A stretch of 64,000 bases of DNA from Glebionis coronaria (lineage: Eukaryota > Streptophyta > Magnoliopsida > Asterales > Asteraceae), in contig CM046874.1 in assembly GCA_025667525.1 (NCBI GenBank), forward strand, positions 664,224,963 to 664,288,962. Reading direction: 5' to 3'. Under the pieces are notes generated by a model that worked only from the letters and a program-made list of their open reading frames with translations, did no database searches and was not told the origin of the DNA. Below, piece by piece: positions 32,844 through 44,333 of the stretch; within the stretch, counting starts at the first letter, position 1; every line of letters begins with the position of its first letter. Both the position numbers and the translations under genes were made by a program.

Positions 32844-35675
32844 ATGTCTGAAGCAATAACCTCCTCCTCCTCAGCCTTACCAAACATCAAGATTCCCATG
32901 CTTGATGCAACTCACTTTGACTTATGAAAGTTCAACTTTGAACAATATCTGGGGATCTATGACTACACACTCTGGGAGATTATTGAATATGGAAACTCAT
33001 TCAATAAGGCTCAAAAGATTCTTGATGCCATTAGTCAAAGAATAGCTGTTGAAGGATGCCCCGAAGAGGATAAGAAAGAAAAACCTGGAGATGGTAGAGC
33101 TGTAGGTGCTGAAGATATTGCAAAGAAAAGGGTTGACATGAAAGCCCTAAATATTCTAAAAGTCTCTTTGGGACAAGAAAACCAGCACAAACATAGAGGC
33201 TATGAATCTGCTAAGGATCTTTGGGAAGCACTTGAAGTTGCATATGGTGGCAATGCAGACACTAAGGAAGAAAAGAAAAAGCAACTTCTGCATGATTATG
33301 CTGTCTTCAAAGCTCAACCCAATGAGAAACCGAGTAGTGTGAGAAGCAGATTGCTTGACATCACAAGCAAGTTGTCCTTCATGGGGACACAAGTCGGTGA
33401 TGTTGACACCAATGCTACTTTTCTTAAAAGTATTGGTGAGGCATGGAAGATTGAGGCAAGATCTATTCTTGCCAATAATACTTATAAGAGCTCCTCGTTT
33501 GATGACATCTACAACAAACTAAGACTGTTGGAAGATGAAACTCTTTCAGATCATGGAAGCAAATCTTCTACCAGCAACATGGCCTTCTTCTCTCATAGTG
33601 AAGGTCAATTCAATCAGAAGGACTCTTATATGCATCCAGTTACTGGATCATCATATGTCAGCGCTGGAACAAGTCCTGTCAACGTCTCCTTTTCAAACGC
33701 TGACACATTCATGAATGACTCCCCAAGAGTTAAACCTGCTGGTTTGGATTTGGATACTGTGTGTGCTTACATTGCTTCTTTGCCCAATGGTTCAGTGATT
33801 ACATATGAGGACCTTGAGCAGATAAGTGATGAGCACTTGGAAGAGATGGACATCAAGTGGAACATGGCTCTTGCTAGTATAAGAGCAAATAGGTGGAATA
33901 GAAGGTTCAAGAAGAAGATGACCTTCAATGCTAAAGACACAGCTGGATTTGATAAATCCAAAGTTGAATGCTACAACTGTCGTCGTATGGGACACTTCAT
34001 GAGGAAATGCAGATCTCCTAGAAGATCTGATGCTGGTAAACCCTCACGTCAGGTTGTTAAAGCTCAGGATTCCAAAGCTATGGTAGCAGTTCAAGGAATT
34101 GATGGTACAGGATGGGATTGGAGCTATCTGGCTAAGAATGCTGAAGAGGATAAAGCTTTGATTGCTGATATTGAAGAAGAAGAGCATGTTGAATATGCTC
34201 TTATGGCACACTCCTCCTCTTCATCTGATAATGAGGTATATGATGATGCTTTTTGTAGCAAAGGTTGTAGGTTAAACACTGATAGACTTAACAAAGAGGT
34301 GTTAAAACTAAAAGATGATATGAGCACTGAAAGGTGTAAATTGTCCAATTACCAACTAGCTCTTACTGAAACTGAGAAAACCGTTTCTGAATACAAGAAA
34401 ATGGAATTTGACTTAAAAGATAAGATAAATATCTTAAAACATGAGCTAGAGGGTAGTATGGATATTAGAAATATCATGACAAAGGTCAATAGAGACCTAC
34501 AGGCTAAGTTAGATGAGGCCATTAAGAATAAAGATAATGTTGACCTCAAGATTCAAAGATTTGATAGAGCCACCCAAACCCTAGGAGACTGTGTAGCTAA
34601 ACAAAGGGATCCTAAGGACATGACTGGGATTGGGATGAATGATTACTCTCTGGTTCCACCACCAGCTGGTGACTTCTATGGTGTCCTTAGAAAGGATTTA
34701 TCTTGGACTGGTATACCAGAATGCCAAGAAGAGGAATTCATTCCTCCACCAAGAGTTGTCACTCCAGTGGAAGAGTATCAACAAAAACTGACTGACCTAA
34801 ATGAGTGGAAGAAAGCTAACCCTACTTTATTTGTTAAAGGGGGTTTGCTATGTGAAAGTCCCAATGAATCACCACCCATTAAGGTTACTCACCCAGTTAC
34901 TGGTAAAGCTGTTGACCTAGGCTCCAACACTGTTAGAAGACCTACCATTAAATATGCAGAGATGTATAGGAATAATAGGTCACCCAAGAGCCAAGTTAGC
35001 AATCATGGAACAGGTTTCTTCTCTACTAGACCTAAGGTTGTGTCTAAGAAAGCCTGTTATACTTGTGGTAGCTTTTCACATTTGGCATACAAGTGTGTCA
35101 ACGCTTCCAAAGCCAGCGCTGATAGGAACAATTTCAGCGCTGATAGGAAGAAAGTCAACGTTGTTAGGAAGTCAAACGTTGTCAGACCCAAACCTTGTGT
35201 GCAGCAAAGTCCACAAGTGTTTAGACCTGCCCCATTCTTCTCTAGAAGGTCTAACACTCATGGACAAAGACCTTTTCAAAAGACAAACACCTGGTCAAAT
35301 AGGCAATGGGTTCCTGTAGCAAACCCTAGGTTCAACGCTGACAAGGGTAATTTCAGCGTTGACAGGACAAAATCCAACGCTGACAGAAACGTGACCAGAC
35401 CTAAATATTTGCAGCCACAAGGTAAGGGGTCAAAAGCTTCTTCAAGCTTAACGTGGAGACCCAAGAAAGATCAAAACCCTAACAATAATGGAATTTCAAT
35501 GACTTGCAATAGATTTAATTACATTTCAAAGGTCATTACAAAACCTATTGGGGTTAACTGGGTTTTTCATCCTAAAAAGGATGAGAATGGGGTTGTTGTG
35601 AGAACTAAGTCTGTTCTTATTGAACAACCAGATGAATCCAAGTCTTTTGAGACTTGGGTTCCCAAAGAAAACTAA
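32844..35675 (+). pseudogene. gag: copia-2 gag with two zinc knuckles (one stop)
   Basis: ATG at 32844 (MSEAITSSSS). A gag/UBN2-type domain follows, then one in-frame TGA at 32925-32927 where related proteins have tryptophan; after it the frame is open for over 900 codons. Zinc knuckle 1, CYNCRRMGHFMRKC, is at 33969-34010. A long charged coiled-coil-like region follows (about 34270-34580). Zinc knuckle 2, CYTCGSFSHLAYKC, is at 35055-35096. Box arrays at 35102-35177 and 35336-35378 encode repeats such as SADR and NADR. Two widely spaced knuckles and a coiled coil make an unusually long gag (~944 codons). It ends at TAA 35673-35675, overlapping the pol frame by 56 bp. Confidence 0.88.
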
Positions 35676-38600
35676 TTTTTTTATTTATGTGCAGGGCATT
35701 CAAAAGCAGATCAATGATTATGGATATTGGGATAGTGGATGCTCAAGGCACATGACAGGAAAGGAAGACTATCTGACGAACTTCACTCCTATTAAAGATG
35801 GTGATAAGGTATACTTTGGAGGTGGATATGGGACTATCACAGGCAAAGGAACCCTTCTCACCAATAATCTACGTTTTGAGAACGTCTTCCTGGTAAAAGA
35901 ACTGGATTATAATCTGTTTAGTATATCACAAGTTTGTGATAACAAAAATAAGGTTCTTTTCACTGATACTGAGTGTTTGGTGTTAAGCAAGGATTTTAAG
36001 ATCCCTGATGAGAAATATATTGAGTATAGAACACCTAGGCATAAGGAAATATATAATGTGAATTTAAATGGGATTAAAGTGAATACAAATATGTCTTGTT
36101 TTTATGCTAAGGCCTCAGTAGATGAAAGTAATTTGTGGCACAGGAGACTAGGGCACATAAATTTTAAAAATATAAATAGACTTGTGAGGCTTGGTTTAGT
36201 TGATGGTTTGCCTGAGAAGGCCTTCCACAATGACCACTCTTGTGTTGCATGTCTTAAAGGCAAGCAGCACAAGGTCTCATTCAAGTCCAAGCAGGTGCAT
36301 ACTAGTTCCAGACCTCTTCATATGCTTCACATGGACCTCTTTGGTCCAACAAATATAGAAAGTTTGAATGGTAAATCATATTGCTTTGTAGTCATAGATG
36401 ACTTTTCTAGATTTACTTGAACATTCTTTCTAGCTATGAAGAGTGACACAGCTGATGTTCTTATTGATTTTATCACTCAGATTGAGAAAAGGTCTGGAAA
36501 TGAGGTTAAAATGCTTAGGAGTGATAATGGTGGAGAATTTAGGAACAAGAAGCTAGATGATTTTTGTGCCAGGAAGGGAATTACCAGGCAATTTAGTATT
36601 GCTAGAACCCCACAACAAAATGGGGTTGCTGAAAGGAAAAATAGAACCCTAATTGAAGCAGCCAGAACAATGTTGGCTGATGCTCACTTTCCTATAGCCT
36701 TTTGGGCTGAAGCTGTTAATACAGCATGCTATGTGCAAAATAGAGCATTGGTTAACAAAATTCAGAACAAAACACCTTATGAGTTACTTTGGGGAAGAAA
36801 ACCTAATATTGGTTTTCTCAAACCTTTTGGTTGTCATGTAGTAGTTTTGGACACTAGTGATGCCTTAGGAAAATTTAGTGCAAAAGGTGATGGAGGTTAC
36901 TTCATGGGGTATTCAGTCCAGAGCAAGGGTTATAGGGTTTATCTTAAAGAGGACAAACATATTGTTGAGAGAGTACATGTTAGGTTCTTAGAGAATAAAT
37001 CTAGTGATCCTGAGAGTGGTCCTAATTGGTTGTTTGATTTGGAACCCTTATCTAGAACTTTAAATTATATGCCTGTCTCTAATCCAGACATTGTGAAGGT
37101 AACTTCAAATGTTGTGGAGGAACAAGTTGTTGATGTTTCAGGTACACAGGTTAATGAGAGGGTTGGATCACAAGCAGAAAAGGCATCTCCTACATTTGAA
37201 TATGTCACAATTCCCATTTGGACAGATGCTTTTGCTGCTGCTGCTGCTGCTGGACAAGATCATGGTGGTCTCCAAATACCACCAGATACAAACATGCATG
37301 GTTCTTCAGGCGCTGACAAAGGCAAATCTAGCGCTGACAAGACCAATTCAGACGTTGATGGCTCAGACGTTGACAACAACAGTTCAAACGTTGTTAGCCC
37401 AAGCGCTGACAAACAAGGTTCAGACGTTGACAACACCTTTGCACATCTTTTCTCTTCTACTTTTGAACAAGGAGGACCTTCCAATGTTTATGAAGAGATT
37501 CCTGTTGATCAAAGAGAGTCTGATGAAGAAGATATTGGCAACATGGAGCGTGAAGTTGAGGACACCAGACTTTTTGAAGGAGGAGCTCTCACTTCCACAA
37601 TGAAGAATCACCCCACATCTCAGATCATTGGTGATATTATGACTCCAGTTTAGACAAGAAGATCTCATCAAGGACTTGGTGGATTTATTGCCAATATACA
37701 CAAGAAGGTTGATACCCCTCTTGTGCAAGCATGTTTGTTTGCATGTTTTCTGTCACAAGAAGAACCCAAGAAGATATTTGATGCTCTCAAAGAACCAAGT
37801 TGGGTGGAAGCAATGCAGGATGAGCTTCACCAATTTGCAATTCAGGATGTTTGGGAGCTGGTTGATTGTCCTAGATATGTCAGACCTATAGGGACAAGAT
37901 GGGTTCTCAGGAACAAAAGAGATGAAAGAGGTATTGTGGTCAGAAACAAGGCAAGGTTAGTGGCTCAAGGTTATACACAAGAGGAGGGGATAGACTATGA
38001 GGAGGTCTTTGCACCAGTTGCAAGGATTGAAGCTATTAGGATTTTTCTAGCCTATGCTTCTTGCATGGGTTTCACAGTCTATCAAATGGATGTCAAGAGT
38101 GCTTTCTTGTATGGCACCATTGTTGAGGAAGTTTATGTCATGTAACCTCCTAGTTTTGAGGATCCAGAGCATCCAGATAAAGTGTATCGAGTCAAAAAGG
38201 CTATGTATGGCCTTCATCAAGCCCCTAGAGCATGGTATGGTACTTTGTCTACATATTTAGTGGACAATGGATTCAAGAGGGGCACCATAGATCAGACACT
38301 ATTTACAAATAAGAAAGGCAAAGATGTGTTGCTTGTGCAGGTCTATGTTGATGATATCATTTTTGGGTCTACTGATTCAAAGATGAGTGAGGATTTCTCC
38401 AAGCTTATGACAGACAAATTCAAGATGAGTGCTATGGGGGAGATGAACTTCTTTCTTGGTTTACAAGTTCAGCAGAAAGAGGATGGTATCTTCATCTCCC
38501 AGGACAAATATGTTGCTGAGATCTTGAAGAAGTTTGGTTTTTCTCCACATGAAAAGAGGGCTACTACTCCTATGGATAGAGAACACCCTTGGGGAAAGAT

Positions 38601-39447
38601 TGGAGATGGAAAGGATGTTGATGTCAGGCATTATAGATCCATGATTGGATCCTTGATGTATCTTACTGCTTCCAGATCTGATATCATGTTTGCTGTGTGT
38701 GCTTGTGCACGCCATCAAGTGACTCCCAAAGAATGTCACCTTTATGCTGTGAAGAGGATCTTTAGGTACCTAAGATGCTTCCCAAGTCTTGGTTTGTGGT
38801 ACCCAAAGGATTCACCATTGGAGCTGATTGCATATTCAGATAGTGATTATGGAGGTGATAAGTTTGATAGGGAATCCACAACTGGTGGATGTCAGTTTCT
38901 TGGGAGCAGATTAATATCTTGGCAATGCAAGAAACAAACAGTGGTGGCTAACTCTACAACTGAAGCAGAGTATGTGGCTGCAGCAGCATGTTGTGGTCAA
39001 GTGTTGTGGATTCAGAACCAGCTGTTGGACTATGGGTATAATTTTATGCATACTAAGATATTTGTTGACAATAATAGTACTTTATGCATTATTAAGAATC
39101 CTGTACATCATTCTAAAACTAAACACATAGAAATTAGACACCATTTTATAAGAGATTGCTTTGAGAAAGGTTTAATACAACCAGATAGGGTTGACACTGA
39201 GGAAAATGTGTCAGATTTATTAACTAAACCTTTTGATACTAGAAGATTTAAGAATCCTGTACATCATTCTAAAACTAAACACATAGAAATTAGACACCAT
39301 TTTATAAGAGATTGCTTTGAGAAAGGTTTAATACAACCAGATAGGGTTGACACTGAGGAAAATGTGTCAGATTTATTAACTAAACCTTTTGATACTAGAA
39401 GATTTCAATACTTGGTAACAAGTATTGGAATGGTTAATCTCTCTTAA
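35620..39447 (+). pseudogene. pol: copia-2 pol: protease, integrase, RT, RNase H (three stops)
   Basis: One frame (+1 relative to gag) with three in-frame stops: TGA 36418-36420, TAG 37651-37653, TAA 38143-38145. The protease active site is intact (WDSGCSRHMTG, about 35728-35760). Integrase zinc region: LWHRRLGH...CVACLKGK. The DDE residues lie in HMDLFGP, RSDNGGEF and VAERKNRT. A linker with seven boxes (37311-37433) encodes SADK/SDVD-type repeats. [30 protein letters not shown] and YVDDIIFGS (about 38344-38370). RNase H: YSDSDYGGD and STTEAEYVAA. Its last 52 codons are perfectly duplicated (39094-39249 and 39250-39405), in frame. The gag-pol junction may be a frameshift signal or a one-base indel. 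Confidence 0.9.
39094..39405 (+). repeat. Perfect 156-bp tandem duplication in RNase H
   Basis: 39094-39249 and 39250-39405 read identically. Each encodes the segment from KNPVHHSKTKHIEIRHHF to LLTKPFDTRRF. 156 is a multiple of 3, so the frame is kept. Identity implies a very recent event. Confidence 0.95.
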
Positions 39448-40704
39448 TATGTGTTTTGGATTCTTTTTGTAAAAGTATGTACAGGATGATGCATTATTAT
39501 TATTGGTCTTATTGATGATTTAGATTTTCCACTATATTTTTCTAACACTGACAAAGGTTGCTTGAACACTGTTAAGTGTTTTTGCAACGTTGTCAGCAAT
39601 ATAATTGTCTAACGCTGACAAAGCTTCCTTCAACGCTGTTGTGTGTTATCGGGGCGTTGTCAGCAACAATGTTAGTTTTGTGGTTTTTCAATCTACATGT
39701 GCAGATGGTGTTAGCAGTATACCATTGGATACAGAGTTGCTTATGGATCAATGGAGAAGCATTTGGACAAGTTTTTATTTATGGATGATGGTTGGAATGT
39801 TTCATTCCTATCTTGACATAAATTTTTTATGTTCATGCATGATTTTAGCAAACTTTTTGTATCATAGTTTAAGGGGAGGTTTTAGGAACCTTTAGGATGT
39901 TTGGGTATCCATATGATACTCTTATCACAATTCTAGATTGTGTCCACAGGTGAGTATGGGTTAGTTTTACTAAACCATGAGGCACTGTAGCATGCATAGT
40001 ATATCAACTTTGCATGCTGCCAAGACATTTTTGGCCTAGAATTGGTTGTGGTCTGTTGGGAGTCTTGGGAATGATTTTGATATGGGATTTACCTGGGAGT
40101 AACAAGGATTTTATAAGGTAACTTTGTTGTTAAGAGTTTTGGTTAGCAAGGGACACTAGAGGACTGTTATGTCTATCTTGCTTATGCAAGTGTGCATAAC
40201 TGGACAGTGCTTGCCGCCCTATAATAATTATCAGCTTTTGGTTATCTTCTCTAGGATAAATTACTTGTTAAGGTCATTTTTCACTTTTTAAAACAATTTT
40301 ATTTTTGGACGCTGACAAGATTTTTCCAAGCGTTGTTGTGACCAAATTGGACGCTGACATGGCTTTAGGCGAACGTTGACAAGATTATAGCCGTTGGGCG
40401 TTGATAGGTTATTTTTGACCGTTGACACTCAATGGGACCTACCCAGTTGTTACTTTTTGACATATTTTCAAGCCGTAATTTTCGGAGTTGTTACTTTCAT
40501 TAAATGCATGAGATAACTTATACCTTTTTCATTATTTTCATGATTAGTTTTTGAAAATCTTTGCCTATTTTTGGGCCAATCACATGCATTCTTTATCCCC
40601 TATAAATTTGGCTCCTATTTTTAAACAGGGTATCTATAATTCTTGTCTAACACTTTTCTCTTATCAACTTCATCTTCTATACTTCAAATTAACAGCTTTC
40701 ATCA
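39448..40704 (+). other. copia-2 spacer between pol and 3' ORF with two box arrays
   Basis: Non-coding spacer. Array 1 has starts at 39546, 39567, 39588, then 39613, 39634, 39655. Array 2 has starts at 40310, 40331, 40352, 40374 and then 40399, 40420. Most steps are 21 bp although nothing is translated here. A purine tract TAAGGGGAGG lies at about 39869-39880. The stretch before 40705 may hold a promoter or splice acceptor for the 3' ORF (TATAAATTTGG near 40600). Confidence 0.75.
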
Positions 40705-43700
40705 ATGGCACCAAAGTTTAACTCAGCAGAAGTGGAATTGGGGTTCAAGTCTCAACACAACATGATTGCTTATCTTGTTGCTGATAATGATTTGTTTCCT
40801 CAATACACACAAATGGTGGCGTATTTGAACGCATCCCCATTAAGGTATGCTCTTTCTCATGCACCACTCATTCCAGTCACACACATTAAGCAGTTTTGGA
40901 ACACTGTCAGTTCCTCAACAGTTAATGGAGTGACCACATTAACTTCTATTATTCATGGGAGGTCTTGGGTGGTTACTGAGGCCTTGGTACGCCAGGCCTT
41001 GCATCTTGATGATGCTGATGGTATAGTCACCCTTCCCATAAATGAAATAGAACAAGGGCTTAGGGCTTTGGGATATCCTTTTCCTGATGAAGGTACTCTT
41101 AATAAGTATCATAAGCAGGAATTTCCCCCAGCCTGGAAGTACCTCATTCACATCCTCCTTCAATGTTTGAGTCCCAAATGTACTGCACACAATGAGATCA
41201 ATAGATCCATTGCCAGTGCTATTGTGTGCATTGCAACAGGGCAAAAATATAACTATTCTAAAATGATTTTTGAAGGGATGTGTAAAAACAAGGGGACAAA
41301 AATGACTTTAGCTTATCCCCGTTTTCTGCAAATGATTTTTGATGATCAAGGTTATTGTTCAAGGGATCACAATGATTTTTATAAGATCCCTGAACAAAAG
41401 AAAGCTATTTTTACAAAGATGAATTCACCACCCCATAGAGGCTTACCTTTAACCCCAGCCATGCTTGTTGTTATTGCAGCAGCACAACCCCAACCAGACC
41501 CCCAACCTCAAATTGACCCTCAACCACAACTTGAACCCATTCCTGAACCTTTACCCTCACCTGCACAAATGCAAATTGCCCAAGAACCCTTTGACGCTGA
41601 CACATCAAATGTTGGCGTTGATGTGCCTATTTCCAACGCTGATACACAACCATCACAATCCCAAACACCCCTTAACCAACCCACATCTACTCATTCTTCC
41701 ACACCATCTTCTACACCACCTGAATATAGGTTGATAAAACGCCAAAGGACTACTGGAGTGTTCTCCTCTGGTGGTCCTAGCCATGCAGCAGAGAGAACCA
41801 CCACCACAAGTGTGGCTGGTGACCTGGATGAGGCTGGGACTATTGGTTCTGGCTTAGATGCTGGCCAAGACAGTCCCACCATAATTAAGTCCTCATCCAT
41901 GCCCAATGAACCTGACTTGGGAGGTCAAATTCCCATTTCAGAAGAGGGCAGACTGGAACCAATGACTCTTTTGGAATTGACGGTATTCTGCATTAGCTTG
42001 CAAAATCAAAATGCAGACTTAGTACATACTGTCAGCTCACAAGGCCTTGAACTCAAGCAATTGAGGGAGAGGATTGTTGTTTTGGAAAGTGATCATGTTA
42101 GGAGGGGTATGGAGGAGTCTTCCAAAGGGGAGGAAGATCAAAGAAATCTGAGTGATAAGGGCAGCCAAGATGGTCAATCAATGGATGTTGCTGAAGCCCT
42201 TACAACGTTGAAGGGACAAACAGGTTTTGATACGTCCTTAATCTCTCCAACCAATCTAAATTTATCATTTACAGCTATGTTGAGAGAGGTTACACAAGGC
42301 GCTGAGGGAAAATATTTGAGCGTTGACAAGACAAATTTGGACGCTGATAGAAGTATTTTGGGCGCTGATAGAGGAAATTTGGGCGTTGACAGACCTGCAC
42401 ATGAAGATGATGTATTCCAGTCATCATCTATCATCAAGGAAGTTTCTACTCAGGTATTACCATCTACCTTACCAACCATTGCACCATCAGATAAGGGTAA
42501 GGGTAAATTGGTAGAAGAAATTGTTTCAAAGGATGCAGCCCAAGTTGAATTTGATAGAAGATTGGCTGAACAAATGATGGAACAAGGTGAAAAGGAAAAG
42601 TCACCATTTGTTGTGACTTCTGAAGAAGAAAGTGATGGAGATAGCTTAGACTCAAGTGTGATGATTATAGAACCAGAAAGGCTTGAGTATGGTGATGAGC
42701 TTGCTAGGGAAAAGTTGAGAGATTTAAAATTGCAGGTTGACTTTGACATGCCAGAGGTGGTTCAAATGTACAATTCTTGGGAAGAAAGCTGCATGGATAA
42801 TCCAGACTTGACCATTTCAGATCAAATATGGGGTTTGGAGCTTCTTCTTAGAGTTCAGAAGGATTGTAAGGTGATTTTGAAGCACAAGGCAAGCAATATT
42901 CTCTCAGAATTAAAAGGGGATAGAAGAGAGCTCTACTTTATGTTGCTCAGATGTCATGGAGTTGGATGGACATATCAGAAGTTGAAGGCTTTGACATTTG
43001 ATGAGTTGGAACATAAGGCTTATCCCATTTGGGTGAGAGTGCAGGAAGCAAACACTCTCAGACTTCTTTCAGATGAAAGAGGAGCAACTTGCAGAAGAAA
43101 TGGAAATCAAGAAAGCTATGATAGTTCCCAGGCCAGTGAAGAAGGGATTTAAACTTGAGTTTCCAAAAGATATGAATCCACTATATCCAAGTGAAGCAGT
43201 TATCAGAAAGAGCCTCAAGCTCTCCCCATTAGAAGCTTCAGATATGGTGCAAGTGTTACCATTAGATTCCAGGAATCCAATTGTGAGTTATGATGAGGAT
43301 GAATGTAGATTCTGGAAGATTGGCAGATTTGGCAAGGAGGTACACACTTTTACCACTCTCATATCTTTATTTGCAAGTTGTGATAGAGAAGACTTGGTGG
43401 ACCTTTGGAGGTTTCTGGAGACCAAGTATGAGGCTGAAGCACCAACTTCAGTTAATGGAATAAAACTTTGGACCACATTCAAAAGAATGTGTGGGACAAA
43501 TGAGGAAGATCCTGAAATATGGAAGGATCTTGAAGATGACCTCAGTGGTCTTCAATGGAGGTTATATTCAGCTGCTGGTGTATACCATTTGAGTTCTACA
43601 AAGTTTGCTGAGTATCTACTTGTGGATGCTCAGTATTTCATATCCAAGGCTGTTTTGGAAAAGATGAAGGACACTCAGCTAGAGATAGATTATTCAAGTG

Positions 43701-43774
43701 ATGTGGCAAAGAATTTGATCAAATTTATTCATTACCAATATGAGAAGGTTTGTCAGACTCCTCCAAGTTCTTAA
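40705..43774 (+). pseudogene. copia-2 extra 3' ORF (env-like position; one frameshift)
   Basis: Open from ATG 40705 to about 43070, then continuing in another frame (43073-43774), so a single indel near 43060-43073 breaks it; total about 1020 codons. The N-terminal domain includes WKYLIHILLQCLSPKCTAHNE from about residue 144 and AYPRFLQMIF further on. Both match the copia-3 ORF (WRALMGILSKCLTPKTSGHD; PYPRFIKLII) at almost the same residue positions. The middle is low-complexity P/Q/S-rich, with box arrays (41595-41637 and 42300-42384) encoding DADT and DADR-like repeats. The C-terminal domain (DREDLVDLWRFLETKY, WRLYSAAGVYHL) matches the remnant at 8900-9301. No signal peptide or membrane segment is evident, so an envelope role is not supported. 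Function unknown. Confidence 0.8.
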
Positions 43775-43826
43775 TGCTTATTTAGAAACTTGATCATAAG
43801 AGTGGATATCAAGTTTAGGGGAGGAT
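43775..43826 (+). other. 3' UTR and polypurine tract of copia-2
   Basis: A short stretch after the 3' ORF stop. TTTAGGGGAGGAT (43814-43826) directly precedes the LTR start TGTTGGGA. Confidence 0.85.
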
Positions 43827-44333
43827 TGTTGGGAATAAATTAAGGCCAGATCACTTGAGCGCTGACAAGAACAAAGCAAGCGCTGAAAGCTCAAGCGTTG
43901 ACAGGTTAAGGTCAAGCGTTGACACATTGAAGACAAGCACTGATGGAAGATATAAGCTACACGTTTATTATATTCTAGAATACTTCTAGTAAGGATAGAA
44001 ACGACAATGTATTTTCTATGTTTATCTTTACCTAGAATAGTTGATACGTAGCTTATTGTACAAGGCTTCTTAATCTATAAAAGAAGGCCTTTAGGTTAAT
44101 GTTCAATATCAAGTTTTACATAAGTTTTCGTTCATAAACAATCTTTCATTGTAAGCAAGTTCGACATTTATAATCAAAGTGAAAGTTTGTTTACATCTTG
44201 TGTGTTCTAGTTTAAGTGTTAAATTCCGCATAACACTTAGATTCACAAAGCATATAACAAAGGTTTCTCTACGTGTTATACTTGATCTAATCTCGTATAC
44301 ACAAAGCTAATCGATCTAAGTTTGGGATCAACA
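43827..44333 (+). repeat. 3' LTR of copia-2 (507 bp)
   Basis: Same sequence as 32197-32724 but one 21-bp box unit shorter (five box starts instead of six), with few substitutions. TATA box TATAAAAG at 44076-44083. Confidence 0.95.

Larger units (their letters stand above)
32197..44333 (+). mobile_element. Ty1/copia LTR retrotransposon copia-2, 12.1 kb
   Basis: LTRs of 528 bp (32197-32724) and 507 bp (43827-44333) flank PBS, gag, pol in copia order, a long spacer, an extra ~1000-codon 3' ORF and a PPT. Perfect 5-bp TSDs (TCTTC). The LTRs are almost identical apart from one 21-bp unit, so the insertion is young. Gag-pol has four in-frame stops and the extra ORF one frameshift. A short box with core CGYTGAYAR is repeated throughout the element. 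Confidence 0.96.

Noticed and set aside
40705..43774. Calling the extra 3' ORF an envelope protein
   Set aside because: Its position resembles env, but I see no signal peptide, fusion peptide or transmembrane segment.
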